Positions 41,432 through 50,121 of a DNA stretch of 64,000 nucleotides are shown here, in pieces (the stretch's first letter is position 1; every line of letters starts with the position of its first letter). A model generated the notes under the pieces. That model searched no databases and was not told the DNA's origin. It was given only the letters and a program-made list of their open reading frames with translations. The position numbers and the translations under genes are program-made. Source of the DNA: Amycolatopsis bartoniae (lineage in GTDB: Bacteria; Actinomycetota; Actinomycetes; Mycobacteriales; Pseudonocardiaceae); contig NZ_JACHWH010000004.1 in NCBI RefSeq assembly GCF_014191255.1, forward strand, positions 175,001 to 239,000, given 5' to 3'.

Positions 41432-42577
41432 CTACTTCTGCGGTGTGCTCGGCACCGTGATCTGGCCGGAGATGATGGCCTGCTTGTAGCCGTCCAGCAC
41501 CGACTTGATGTCGTCGATCTTGCCGCCCGACGTGGCGTAGCCGACGCCGTCGACCTTGAGGTCGAACCGCTTCGGCAGCGCGGCGAGGTTGTTCGTCGCC
41601 ACGGCCTGGATGTAGTCGTACACCGCGACGTCGACCCGCTTGAGCATGGACGTCATGATCACGTCCTTGTACTCGGCGACCGTCGTCTGGTTGTACTGGT
41701 CGGAGTCCACGCCGATGGCCAGCGCGTTGGCCGCCTTCGCCGCCTGGAACACGCCCTTACCGGAGGCACCGGCGGCGTGGTAGACGACGTCGGCGCCGGC
41801 GGCGATCTCCGCCGCGGCCTTGGCGTTGCCCTTGGTCGGGTCCTGGAAGCCGGTGTTGTCGCCCGCCGGGGTCAGGTACTGGTCCTCGATCTGGACCTTG
41901 CTCGACGCGGCCTTCGCACCGGCGAGGTAACCCGCCTCGAACTTCTGGATCAGGGGCGTGTTCACCCCGCCGATGAAGCCGATGTGGCAGTTCTTGCTCT
42001 TGTACACCGCGGCGACGCCGGCCAGGAACGAGCCCTGCTCCTCGGCGAAGACCAGCGGGGTCACGTTCGGCTGCTGCACCGAGTCGTCGTCGATGATCGC
42101 GAACTTGGTGCCCGGGAACTTCGGCGCCACCGCGCCGACGGCCTCCGCGTAGGCGAAGCCGACCGCCACGATCGGGTTGTAGCCGTTGGTCGCGAGCTGG
42201 GTCAGCCGCTGTTCCTTGGCCGCCTCGTCCTCGGTCGGCGAAGCCGTGCTCTCCGAGACGTCCTTGACGCCCATGTCGGTCTTCGCCTTGTCGACACCGG
42301 CCGCGGCCGCGTCGTTGAACGAAGCGTCACCACGGCCGCCGATGTCGTAGGCCAGGCCGATCCGCAGGCTGCTGGCGTCGACCTTGGCGCCCGCGGCGCT
42401 CGACGACGTCGCCGCGGCCGGGGCGGCCGGCGGCTGCGCGGTCACGCAGGACCCGGTGTTGCCGGACGCGTTGTTGTTGCTGCTGCCACTGCTGCCCGAG
42501 TCCTTGGCACACCCGGCCAGCGCGAGCACGCCCGCCAGCGCGGTCGCGGTAAACACGGCGGCACGCGTTCTACGCAC
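41432..42577 (-). CDS. BMP-family nucleoside-binding lipoprotein
   Basis: A 381-residue substrate-binding lipoprotein. The signal peptide ends at VLALAGC. Family segments are LRIGLAYDIGGRGDASFNDAAAAGVDKAK, NYNPIVAVGFAYAEAVG-like (GYNPIVAVGFAYAEAVG) and CHIGFIGGVNTPLIQKFEAGYLAGA, as in PnrA/TmpC/NupN proteins that bind purine or pyrimidine nucleosides. GTG 42577 was chosen: it has GGAGGGAG upstream and starts a proper signal peptide, unlike the in-frame upstream ATGs. It heads the operon with the ATPase, permeases and cdd. Confidence 0.94.
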   Translation of the reverse strand: MRRTRAAVFTATALAGVLALAGCAKDSGSSGSSNNNASGNTGSCVTAQPPAAPAAATSSSAAGAKVDASSLRIGLAYDIGGRGDASFNDAAAAGVDKAKTDMGVKDVSESTASPTEDEAAKEQRLTQLATNGYNPIVAVGFAYAEAVGAVAPKFPGTKFAIIDDDSVQQPNVTPLVFAEEQGSFLAGVAAVYKSKNCHIGFIGGVNTPLIQKFEAGYLAGAKAASSKVQIEDQYLTPAGDNTGFQDPTKGNAKAAAEIAAGADVVYHAAGASGKGVFQAAKAANALAIGVDSDQYNQTTVAEYKDVIMTSMLKRVDVAVYDYIQAVATNNLAALPKRFDLKVDGVGYATSGGKIDDIKSVLDGYKQAIISGQITVPSTPQK

Positions 42578-42923
42578 GCTCTTTCTCCCTCCCCGCCGCG
42601 GTACGACGGTCCGAGCACGGCCCGGCGCGTCGCCGGGCTCGACTGGCGAACCGTACCCGCCGGTGTCGAGGACGCCATACGGATGCCACTGCCCGTAACC
42701 TAAATGTTTGCTTGCACTCCGGCAGGGCAATCATCCTGCTACCGGGCGTGAGCGTCACCAGTACGAGTGATCCGGACCACGCACTCGGTGTCTGGTCGAT
42801 CACACAGGACAACCCGGCAGTGAGTGAGGTTCCGCGCGCGGGTTTAGCATCCGTTTATCCAAGCTCGTTGACGTTTGATTGCCACGGGCACAGTCCAACC
42901 ACGACGTTGGAGGCCGTTCACCG
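42578..42923. promoter_or_regulatory. Divergent intergenic region between BMP and sdhC genes
   Basis: 346 bp without a gene. TTGACG (42868-42873) with CACAGT 15 bp later is a weak candidate for the sdh promoter, in a locally AT-rich patch (42843-42880). GTTGGAGG (42907-42914) is the sdhC ribosome-binding site. The BMP promoter probably lies near the AT-rich stretch at 42701-42716. No clear palindrome or riboswitch was recognised. Confidence 0.45.
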
Positions 42924-43382
42924 ATGTCCACCACGGCTACCCCCGCCGCTGGCAGCAGCGCGGCGGAGGCGAGCGATCGGGCGGGTGCCTCACGCCGGAA
43001 GGGGACCTTCTACCGGGGCGACCCCGGCATGTGGTCCTGGGTCCTGCATCGGATCACCGGGGTACTCACCTTCTTCTTCCTGTTCGTCCACGTCCTCGAC
43101 ACCGCACTGGTCCGCGTCTCCCCGGAGACCTACGACTCGGTGATCGAGACTTACAAGACCCCGATCGTGAACCTCCTGGAGGTCGGTCTGGTGGGCGCGG
43201 TGCTGTACCACGCGCTCAACGGGATCCGGGTCATCCTGATCGACTTCTGGTCGAAGGGCACGAAGTACCAGAAGCCGATGCTGTGGACGATCGTGGTCGT
43301 CTGGGTGGTCGTGATGATCCCCGGCGCGATCGCGATGCTCTGGCGTACCGCGTCGACGCTGTTCGGAGGGGACCCGTCGTGA
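42924..43382 (+). CDS. sdhC: Succinate dehydrogenase cytochrome b subunit
   Basis: A 152-residue membrane anchor of complex II with three predicted helices. HRITGVLTFFFLFVHVLDTALVRV carries the haem b and quinone-site histidines, and YHALNGIRVILIDF is the second conserved block. The ATG at 42924 was chosen because GTTGGAGG precedes it at the right distance; an upstream in-frame ATG lacks a site. It is the first gene of sdhCDAB and overlaps sdhD by 4 bp. Confidence 0.95.
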   Translation: MSTTATPAAGSSAAEASDRAGASRRKGTFYRGDPGMWSWVLHRITGVLTFFFLFVHVLDTALVRVSPETYDSVIETYKTPIVNLLEVGLVGAVLYHALNGIRVILIDFWSKGTKYQKPMLWTIVVVWVVVMIPGAIAMLWRTASTLFGGDPS

Positions 43383-43798
43383 CCAGCACCGAGTCGCTCA
43401 CGCTCGACAAGCCGCGGTCACCGCGCCGCCCCGCCGCCCGCCGCAGCAACTTCGAGCTCTACAGCTGGCTGTTCATGCGGATCTCGGGCATCCTGCTGAT
43501 CTTCCTGGTGCTCGGTCACCTGCTGATCATGAACATCCTCGACGGCGGTGTGCACCGCATCAACTTCGGCTTCGTCGCCGGCCGCTGGGCCTCGCCGTTC
43601 TGGCAGTCCTGGGACCTGCTGATGCTGTGGCTCGCGGAGATCCACGGCGGCAACGGCCTGCGCACCGTGATCGACGACTACGCCCGCAGGGACGGCACCC
43701 GCTTCTGGCTGAAGATGCTGCTGTACGTGGCCATGGTGGTCGTCCTGTTCGTCGGCACGCTCGTCATCTTCACGTTCGATCCGAACATCAACAGCTGA
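43379..43798 (+). CDS. sdhD: Succinate dehydrogenase hydrophobic anchor subunit
   Basis: A 139-residue membrane protein with three helices (residues ~32-52, ~75-95, ~112-132). ELYSWLFMRISGILLIFLVLGHLLIMNIL contains the conserved arginine and histidine near the haem, and EIHGGNGLRTVIDDY is typical of actinobacterial SdhD. The GTG start overlaps the sdhC stop (GTGA). Confidence 0.94.
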   Translation: MTSTESLTLDKPRSPRRPAARRSNFELYSWLFMRISGILLIFLVLGHLLIMNILDGGVHRINFGFVAGRWASPFWQSWDLLMLWLAEIHGGNGLRTVIDDYARRDGTRFWLKMLLYVAMVVVLFVGTLVIFTFDPNINS

Positions 43799-43823
43799 CT
43801 CCACCACCACCAAGGAAGCGGAT

Positions 43824-45611
43824 ATGCAGTTCCACAAGTACGACGTGGTGATCGTCGGCGCGGGTGGCGCGGGCATGCGCGCCGCCCTCGAAGCCGGGCA
43901 GCGGGCCCGCACCGCGGTGCTCACCAAGCTCTACCCGACGCGCTCGCACACCGGTGCCGCGCAGGGCGGCATGTGCGCCGCGCTCGCCAACGTCGAAGAG
44001 GACAACTGGGAGTGGCACACCTTCGACACGGTCAAGGGTGGTGACTACCTGACCGACCAGGACGCGGCCGAGATCATGGCCAAGGAGGCCATCGACGCCG
44101 TCCTCGACCTGGAGAAGATGGGCCTGCCGTTCAACCGGACGCCCGAGGGCAAGATCGACCAGCGCCGGTTCGGCGGGCACACCCGCGACCACGGCAAGGC
44201 CGCGGTGCGCCGTGCCTGCTACGCCGCGGACCGCACCGGTCACATGATCCTGCAGACGCTGTACCAGAACTGCGTCAAGCACGGCATCGAGTTCTTCAAC
44301 GAGTTCTACGTGCTCGACGTCACGCTGACCGAGACGGCGGACGGCCCGGTCGCCTCCGGCGCCATCGCGTACGAGCTCGCCACCGGCGAGATCCACGTGT
44401 TCCAGGCTAAGTCGATCGTGTTCGCCACCGGTGGTTTCGGCAAGGTCTTCAAGACCACGTCGAACGCGCACACGCTGACCGGCGACGGCATGGGCATCTA
44501 CTACCGCAAGGGCCTGCCGCTGGAGGACATCGAGTTCTACCAGTTCCACCCGACCGGCCTGGCGGGTCTTGGCATCCTGCTCACCGAGGGTGCCCGCGGC
44601 GAGGGCGCGATCCTGCGCAACGAGTCCGGCGAGCGGTTCATGGAGCGCTACGCCCCCACCATCAAGGACCTCGCGCCGCGCGACATCGTCGCCCGGTCGA
44701 TGGTGCTGGAGGTGCTGGAGGGCCGCGGCGCGGGGCCGCACAAGGACTACGTGCTGCTGGACTGCACGCACCTCGGCGCCGAGGTACTGGAGACCAAGCT
44801 GCCGGACATCACCGAGTTCGCCCGCACGTACCTGGGCGTGGACCCGGTGAAGGAGCCGGTGCCGGTGTACCCCACCGCGCACTACGCGATGGGCGGGATC
44901 CCGACCAACGTGCACGGCGAAGCGCTGCGGGACAACGAGAACGTGATTCCCGGCCTGTACGCGGCCGGCGAGGTCGCGTGTGTGTCGGTGCACGGCGCGA
45001 ACCGGCTGGGCACCAACTCGCTGCTGGACATCAACGTGTTCGGCCGCCGGGCTGGCATCGCGGCGGCGGAGTACGCGCAGGGCCGCGACCACGTCGACCT
45101 GCCGGAGAACCCGACCCGCATGGTCGAGGGCATGGTCGACCACCTGCGCACCGCGCACGGTGGCGAGCGGGTCGCGGACATCCGCACCGAGCTGCAGCAG
45201 ACCATGGACACCAACGCCGCGGTCTACCGCACCGAGGACACGCTGAAGACGGCGCTGACCGACGTGCAGCGGCTCAAGGAGCGCTACGGCCGCATCGCGA
45301 TCCAGGACAAGGGCAAGCGGTACAACACCGACCTGCTGGAGGCCATCGAGCTGGGCTTCCTGCTGGACCTGGCCGAGGCGCTGGTCAACGCGGCGCTCGC
45401 GCGCAAGGAGTCCCGTGGCGGGCACGCCCGCGAGGACTACCCGAACCGCGACGACGTCAACTTCATGCGGCACTCGATGTCGTACAAGATGCTGCCGGAG
45501 AAGGAGGACCCGGACGCCCCGCTGGGGATCAACGGGTTCACCGCCGACATCCGGCTGGACTACAAGCCGGTGGTCTTCACCCGGTACGAGCCGATGGAGC
45601 GGAAGTACTGA
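43824..45611 (+). CDS. sdhA: Succinate dehydrogenase flavoprotein subunit
   Basis: A 595-residue flavoprotein that oxidises succinate to fumarate. The FAD-binding motif VIVGAGGAGMRAALEAG is at the N-terminus; the FAD-histidine site is RSHTGAAQGGMCAAL; HPTGLAGLGILLTEGARGEGA and the RHRDHG-like HTRDHGKAAVRR follow, and GGIPTNVHGEAL lies near the active-site arginine. It is coupled to sdhB with a 1-bp gap. Confidence 0.98.
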   Translation: MQFHKYDVVIVGAGGAGMRAALEAGQRARTAVLTKLYPTRSHTGAAQGGMCAALANVEEDNWEWHTFDTVKGGDYLTDQDAAEIMAKEAIDAVLDLEKMGLPFNRTPEGKIDQRRFGGHTRDHGKAAVRRACYAADRTGHMILQTLYQNCVKHGIEFFNEFYVLDVTLTETADGPVASGAIAYELATGEIHVFQAKSIVFATGGFGKVFKTTSNAHTLTGDGMGIYYRKGLPLEDIEFYQFHPTGLAGLGILLTEGARGEGAILRNESGERFMERYAPTIKDLAPRDIVARSMVLEVLEGRGAGPHKDYVLLDCTHLGAEVLETKLPDITEFARTYLGVDPVKEPVPVYPTAHYAMGGIPTNVHGEALRDNENVIPGLYAAGEVACVSVHGANRLGTNSLLDINVFGRRAGIAAAEYAQGRDHVDLPENPTRMVEGMVDHLRTAHGGERVADIRTELQQTMDTNAAVYRTEDTLKTALTDVQRLKERYGRIAIQDKGKRYNTDLLEAIELGFLLDLAEALVNAALARKESRGGHAREDYPNRDDVNFMRHSMSYKMLPEKEDPDAPLGINGFTADIRLDYKPVVFTRYEPMERKY

Positions 45612-45612
45612 A

Positions 45613-46401
45613 ATGACTGCAGCGGTAAGGGAAGGCTCTGCACCGGCGCACGACACCTCCAAGGTGCCCGCGCCCGAGGGTTCGGTCACCATCACGATGA
45701 AGATCCTCCGGTTCAACCCGGAGGTCGACACCGAAGCGCACTGGGAGTCCTACGACGTCCCGGCGCTGCCGACCGACCGCGTGCTGAACGTGCTGATGAG
45801 CATCAAGAACTACGTGGACGGCACGCTGTCGTTCCGGCGTTCCTGCGCGCACGGCATCTGCGGTTCGGACGCCATGCAGATCAACGGGATCAACCGGCTG
45901 GCCTGCAAGGTGCTGGTGAAGGACCTGCTCGCGAAGGACGGCAAGCAGACCACCGTCACCATCGCGCCGATCAAGGGCCTGCCCACGATGAAGGACCTCT
46001 ACGTCGACATGGAGCCCTTCTTCGAGGCCTACCGGGCGGTGAAGCCCTACCTGATCGCGTACGGCAACGAGCCGACGCGCGAGCGGATCCAGTCGCAGGC
46101 CGACCGGGAGCGCTTCGACGACACCACGAAGTGCATTCTGTGCGCCGCCTGCACGTCGTCCTGCCCGGTGTACTGGAACGACGGGTCGTACTTCGGCCCG
46201 GCCGCGATCGTCAACGCGCACCGGTTCATCTTCGACAGCCGTGACGAGGGCTCCGAGGAGCGGCTGGACATCCTGAACGACGCGGAGGGCGTGTGGCGCT
46301 GCCGCACGACCTTCAACTGCACCGACGCGTGCCCCCGCGGGATCCAGATCACCACCGCGATCCAGGAGGTCAAGCGGGCGCTGCTGTTCAAGCGCGTCTG
46401 A
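45613..46401 (+). CDS. sdhB: Succinate dehydrogenase iron-sulfur subunit
   Basis: A 262-residue electron-transfer subunit. The 2Fe-2S site is C78, C83, D86 and C98 (SCAHGICGSDAMQINGINRLAC), with aspartate at the third ligand as in E. coli SdhB. The 4Fe-4S and 3Fe-4S sites are CILCAACTSSCP and the later FNCTDACP. The N-terminus has about 20 extra residues. It is the last gene of the sdh operon, followed by a terminator. Confidence 0.98.
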   Translation: MTAAVREGSAPAHDTSKVPAPEGSVTITMKILRFNPEVDTEAHWESYDVPALPTDRVLNVLMSIKNYVDGTLSFRRSCAHGICGSDAMQINGINRLACKVLVKDLLAKDGKQTTVTIAPIKGLPTMKDLYVDMEPFFEAYRAVKPYLIAYGNEPTRERIQSQADRERFDDTTKCILCAACTSSCPVYWNDGSYFGPAAIVNAHRFIFDSRDEGSEERLDILNDAEGVWRCRTTFNCTDACPRGIQITTAIQEVKRALLFKRV

Positions 46402-46414
46402 GGTTTGTGGCGAC

Positions 46415-46451
46415 GAGGGCCCGGCGGAGTTTCCGCCGGGCTCTCTTATTT
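46415..46451 (+). terminator. Terminator of the sdh operon
   Basis: A 14-bp stem with one G-T pair (46415-46428 with 46432-46445), a 3-nt loop GTT, then TTATTT. It also lies at the 3' end of the convergent SCO4848-type gene. Confidence 0.9.
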
Positions 46452-46467
46452 GACGGAGCGAAGCCGG

Positions 46468-46719
46468 TCAGGCATCCACCTTCTCGGTCGTTTTCTCCTT
46501 CCGCTTCGCCTTCAACCCGCGCCAGCCGATGACCCCGATGATCGTGCCCAGTACGAACGACACGATCGCCAGCACCAGGTGCACCACGAAGAACGCGGTG
46601 GGCGAACCGTCCGGGGCCCACGAGTTGTCGCTGCCCCACAGGTTCTTCACGAACGTGATCCAGATGATCCAGGACCACGCGCCGAAGGCCAGCAGGAACA
46701 GCGCCACGCGTCGAGACAT
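46468..46719 (-). CDS. SCO4848-type small membrane protein
   Basis: An 83-residue protein with two membrane helices (residues ~5-22 and ~42-65) and a Lys/Arg/Glu-rich cytoplasmic tail. SRRVALFLLAFGAWSWIIWITFVKNLW and SPTAFFVVHLVLAIVSFVLGTIIGVIGWRGLKA match, from memory, the SCO4848 family of streptomycetes, which there also sits beside a D-Ala-D-Ala carboxypeptidase. The ATG at 46719 starts at the conserved MSRR. It is divergent from the dac gene and convergent with sdhB. Function unknown. Confidence 0.78.
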   Translation of the reverse strand: MSRRVALFLLAFGAWSWIIWITFVKNLWGSDNSWAPDGSPTAFFVVHLVLAIVSFVLGTIIGVIGWRGLKAKRKEKTTEKVDA

Positions 46720-46771
46720 GGACCGAGTATCCCCCGATCGGATCCGCGGGTTTTCACCGGGAACGACCACT

Positions 46772-47992
46772 GTGGTGAACTACGCTTTTTCGGTGCGTAG
46801 CGGGAGTCTTCTGGGTGTCGTGCTGATCCTGTTGTCCGGTTTGTGGCTGGGAGTCGCGCCCGCGTCGGCGGTCCAGACCTGCCCGGACCAGCAGGTGCCA
46901 CCGCCGCCCGTGGACACCTCCGAGCAGCCCCCGCCGGGCCAGCCCTCCCCCGCCCCGCTGCCCGTGCCCGCGGAACCCGTCGGCGGCGCCCGGATGGGTG
47001 AGTGCGGCCTCGTCTACCCGCGTGGTGCGGACACCCCACCGGAGACGACGGCGTCGTCGTGGCTGCTGCAGGACCTCGACACGGGTGCGGTGCTGGCGGC
47101 GAAGGACCCGCACGCGCGCGAGCGGCCCGCGTCGCTCATCAAGACGCTGCTGGCGCTCGTGGTGATCAACCAGTTCCAGCCCGGTGACGTCATCCACCCG
47201 ACGGCGGAGGACGCGAGCCAGGAGTGCACGTGCGTCGGGCTGGTCGCGGGCGGCACGTACACCGTCGACCAGCTGCTGCACGGGCTGCTGATGCACTCGG
47301 GCAACGACGCGGCGCACGCGTTCGCGACCGCGCTGGGCGGCGTGCCCGTCACCGTGCAGAAGATGAACGGCATGGCGCAGTCCCTCGGCGCCACGGACAC
47401 GCGCGTCGCCACGCCGTCGGGGCTCGACGGGCCGGGCATGATGACGTCGGCGTACGACCTGAGCCTCATCTTCCACGCGGGAATGCGGCTGCCCGCGTTC
47501 GCGGCGGCGGTGTCGACCAAGGCGTACGAGTTCCCGGCGCAGAACGGGAAACCGGCGTTCTCGATCTACAACGACAACAAGCTGCTCGGCTCGTACGAAG
47601 GTTTTCTGGGCGGCAAGACGGGGTTCACGGACGACGCGCGGCACACGTACGTGGGCGGCGCGGCCCGCGGCGGGCGGCGGCTCGCGGTGGTGATGATGCG
47701 TGCCGAGCAGCGGCCGACGCTCGTCGTGCAGCAGGCCGCGCAGCTGCTCGACTACGGCTTCAACCTGGCCAAGTCCGGTAAGGGCTCGGTGGGTCAGCTG
47801 ATCGAGCCGGTGGCGACGACACAGGAACCGAGCGCGGCGGAGCAGGCGGGCGCCGCCCCGGGTGCGGCGGCGCAGGGCGCCGCGGCGCACCGGGACGCCT
47901 TCGGCACCACGGGCTGGCTCGTGACGCTGGTCGTGGCGCTCCTCATCGTGGCCGGTTTCGTCCTGGGCCGCCTGCGGCGCAGGACGCGGTAG
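46772..47992 (+). CDS. D-alanyl-D-alanine carboxypeptidase (PBP5/DacC type)
   Basis: A 406-residue S11-family enzyme that removes the last D-Ala of peptidoglycan stem peptides. It has a signal peptide ending near VAPASA, then a Pro-rich linker. The active-site motifs are S121-L-I-K124, S176-G-N178 and K282-T-G284. A C-terminal helix (TGWLVTLVVALLIVAGFVLG) and RRRTR tail anchor it in the membrane. GTG 46772 is used; GTG 46775 and GTG 46793 (VRSGSLLGV) are plausible alternatives. It is divergent from the SCO4848-type gene. Confidence 0.93.
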   Translation: MVNYAFSVRSGSLLGVVLILLSGLWLGVAPASAVQTCPDQQVPPPPVDTSEQPPPGQPSPAPLPVPAEPVGGARMGECGLVYPRGADTPPETTASSWLLQDLDTGAVLAAKDPHARERPASLIKTLLALVVINQFQPGDVIHPTAEDASQECTCVGLVAGGTYTVDQLLHGLLMHSGNDAAHAFATALGGVPVTVQKMNGMAQSLGATDTRVATPSGLDGPGMMTSAYDLSLIFHAGMRLPAFAAAVSTKAYEFPAQNGKPAFSIYNDNKLLGSYEGFLGGKTGFTDDARHTYVGGAARGGRRLAVVMMRAEQRPTLVVQQAAQLLDYGFNLAKSGKGSVGQLIEPVATTQEPSAAEQAGAAPGAAAQGAAAHRDAFGTTGWLVTLVVALLIVAGFVLGRLRRRTR

Positions 47993-48059
47993 TCACGCTT
48001 CGGCGGGTTGCGGTGTCCAGTGGGTGCAACCGGCTACCGGAGCCGACATGGAAGCGCCC

Positions 48060-49064
48060 TCAACGCCTCCGGCGGCCCAGCCACGCCAGCACCGCACCAA
48101 CCCCGAAGGCCCCCGCCACCGAGGCGGCGCCCGGGCCGCGGCGGACTTCCACCGTCGGGCGGATCACGGCGGGCGGTGGCGGGTCCACGACCGTCACCAT
48201 GTTCTCCGTCGCCGTCGCCGTCCACGCCGTCACGAACAGCAGGAACCGCGACACCAGGTTGGCGAACACCAGCAGACCGATGATCGGCCCGAACACCGCG
48301 CTGCTCGGCGACGACGAGACGCTCGCGAGGTAGATGCTCCCGACCTGCTTGAGCACCTCGAACCCGATGGCCGCGATGATCGCGCCCTTCACGGCGCTGC
48401 GCGCGGTCACCTTCTCGCGTGGCAGCCGCGACAGCACCCACAGGAACACGAGCATGTTCGCCAGCAGCGACAACACCACTGTCGCCACCGTCAGCAGGAA
48501 CAGCGCCCACCCCTGGTCGTCCAATCCCACCAGCCGCAGCAGCCACTTGCCGACCCCGCCGCCCACCGCGGTCAGGCCGAACGACACCACCAGCGCCAGC
48601 CCGAGCCCCGCCAGCGACGCGAGGTCCTTGAGCGTGGTGGACACGAGCGGCAGCTTCTTCTTCTCCTGCCCCCACTGCGCCGTCAGCGCGTCCCGCAGGT
48701 TGGTCATCCACCCGATGCCCGAGTAGAACGCCAGCAGCAGACCGAGGATCCCCGTCCCGCCGCGGGAGTCGAGCGCCGCGTCGACCAGGGTGTTGAACAG
48801 GTTGCCCAGCCCCGACGGGGCGGACGACAGGATGCCCTTGCGCAGCTCGTCGATCGCCGTGTGGTTGTCCGACAGCACGAAACCGACGATGGAGAACCCG
48901 ACCATCAGCAGCGGGAACAGCGACAGCACGCTGAAGTACGTGATCGCGGCGGCGTAGTGGTTGCCGTACCGCTCGCCGAACGCGTCGTTCGCCCTGATGA
49001 CGTGGTCGAGCCACGGCCACTTCCGGCGCAGGCGCGGTACCAGTTTCTCCTTCTCATCCGCCAC
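48060..49064 (-). CDS. YihY/virulence factor BrkB family membrane protein
   Basis: A 334-residue inner-membrane protein with six predicted helices. NHYAAAITYFSVLSLFPLLMVGFSIVGF and ILGLLLAFYSGIGWMTNLRDALTAQWG are the core YihY motifs; NLVSRFLLFVTAWTAT is the last conserved block. The C-terminus is Pro-rich and ends RRRR. Actinobacterial members (YhjD-like) have been linked to envelope or lipid export functions, but this one's role is not known. GTG 49064 starts it. It is divergent from the EbfC gene. Confidence 0.88.
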   Translation of the reverse strand: MADEKEKLVPRLRRKWPWLDHVIRANDAFGERYGNHYAAAITYFSVLSLFPLLMVGFSIVGFVLSDNHTAIDELRKGILSSAPSGLGNLFNTLVDAALDSRGGTGILGLLLAFYSGIGWMTNLRDALTAQWGQEKKKLPLVSTTLKDLASLAGLGLALVVSFGLTAVGGGVGKWLLRLVGLDDQGWALFLLTVATVVLSLLANMLVFLWVLSRLPREKVTARSAVKGAIIAAIGFEVLKQVGSIYLASVSSSPSSAVFGPIIGLLVFANLVSRFLLFVTAWTATATENMVTVVDPPPPAVIRPTVEVRRGPGAASVAGAFGVGAVLAWLGRRRR

Positions 49065-49109
49065 GGACCGACATTAACCACTTGCGGGTGAACTCGCACT
49101 TCGAAGACG

Positions 49110-49120
49110 TCCACAGTGGA
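49110..49120 (+). repeat. Copy 4 of the TCCACAGTGGA motif
   Basis: Exact copy in the non-coding gap between the YihY-like and EbfC-like genes, the only intergenic copy, same orientation as the others. The rest of 49065-49260 contains only the EbfC ribosome-binding site (GAGGAC near 49250). Confidence 0.7.
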
Positions 49121-49260
49121 CCGGTCGACCCCCTCGGCCTGCGGACCGGTGGCTGCCCTCCTTGTCTCGTTCAGCTCGGCGCCGTGCCCGTGTCGCCTGG
49201 CGTTCAGCGGGCGCTGATCTACTCGAACAGCTTGCCGATCTCTCCCGTGACGAGGACGAA

Positions 49261-49773
49261 TTGACACAGTCAGTGCCCCCCGGCGGCGATCCGCTGGCCG
49301 CGTTCACCGCCGAAGTCGAGGCGATCCAGGCCCGGGCCGCGGCGGCCCAGGAACAGCTGCGCAACGCGGTCGCCACAGCCCAGTCCCCCGACGGGGCGGT
49401 CACGGTGACCATCGGCCCGAGCGGCATCCTGCAGGACATCCGGTTCGGGCCGCGTGCGTTCCAGCGTTCCCCGGAAGCGCTTTCCGGGGAGGTGATGCAG
49501 CTCGTCGGAAAGGCGCAGCGCGAGGTCTCGGCCGAGGTCGCGGACGCGTTCAGCGGGATGGTCGGCGAGAACTCCGACGCCCGCGCGCTGCTCGACCAGT
49601 TCCTGCCCGCGCCCGAGCAGGACGAGGCGCCCGAGGACGACGGCGACACGTTCACGCCGCAACCCGACGAGGACGAGCCCGCGCCGCCACCAGCCCAGCG
49701 GCCGCAGCCGCCGCGCCGCCGTCCGTCCCGGCCCGCGCCCGACGAGGACGACGAAGACAACAACCCCTGGTAG
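49261..49773 (+). CDS. YbaB/EbfC-family DNA-binding protein with acidic Pro-rich tail
   Basis: A 170-residue protein. Residues ~10-110 (DPLAAFTAEVEAIQARAAAAQEQLRNAVATAQSPDGAVTVTIGPSGILQDIRFGPRAF) match the YbaB/EbfC nucleoid-associated fold, which dimerises and binds DNA. The last ~55 residues are Asp/Glu/Pro-rich (EDEPAPPPAQRPQPPRR...EDDEDNNPW). TTG 49261 follows GAGGACGAA and gives the usual N-terminus; GTG 49273 is an alternative. EbfC-like genes often precede ESX-type substrate genes in actinobacteria, as here (next start 12 bp on). It may regulate or chaperone the locus. Confidence 0.8.
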   Translation: MTQSVPPGGDPLAAFTAEVEAIQARAAAAQEQLRNAVATAQSPDGAVTVTIGPSGILQDIRFGPRAFQRSPEALSGEVMQLVGKAQREVSAEVADAFSGMVGENSDARALLDQFLPAPEQDEAPEDDGDTFTPQPDEDEPAPPPAQRPQPPRRRPSRPAPDEDDEDNNPW

Positions 49774-49785
49774 AGAGGACCGCCG

Positions 49786-50121
49786 GTGGCATCCGGAGCA
49801 GGATTCACGGTCGACCCGGCCGAGCTCAAGAAGTTCAGCCAGTACCTGTCGAACACCACCCAGCCCGCCGTCCAGGACGCCGCGAACCGGATGCAGGCCG
49901 CCAACGGGTTCGACAACGCGGCCTTCGGTATCCTGCTCGCCCAGGTCCTCGCCGTGCCGTCGCGGATCACGATGGGCGTGATCACCGACGAGATCAGGAA
50001 GCTCGCGGGTGACATCGGCCAGTCCGCCACCGACGTGCAGAAGGCCGCGGACGCCTACTCGGCGCAGGACTCCAGTGCCGCGCAGGGGCTCGGCACCTTC
50101 CACACGGAGCTGGGCCAGTGA
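49786..50121 (+). CDS. Small type VII secretion target (EspC/DUF2580-like)
   Basis: A 111-residue helical protein without a signal peptide. FTVDPAELKKFSQYLSNTTQPAVQDAANRMQAANG begins the first helix of a helical hairpin, and the second ends in AADAYSAQDSSAA. Y91-S-A-Q-D95 fits the YxxxD/E signal of ESX (type VII) substrates, which lies on one partner of a substrate heterodimer. The next protein carries the matching W-x-G turn. The gene ends in a GTGA overlap with that partner, supporting co-folding. The secretion machine is not in the window. Confidence 0.78.
   Translation: MASGAGFTVDPAELKKFSQYLSNTTQPAVQDAANRMQAANGFDNAAFGILLAQVLAVPSRITMGVITDEIRKLAGDIGQSATDVQKAADAYSAQDSSAAQGLGTFHTELGQ

Noticed and set aside
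42578..42923. Possible riboswitch upstream of the nucleoside transporter or sdh operon
   Set aside because: No conserved purine, cobalamin or other aptamer core could be recognised by eye.
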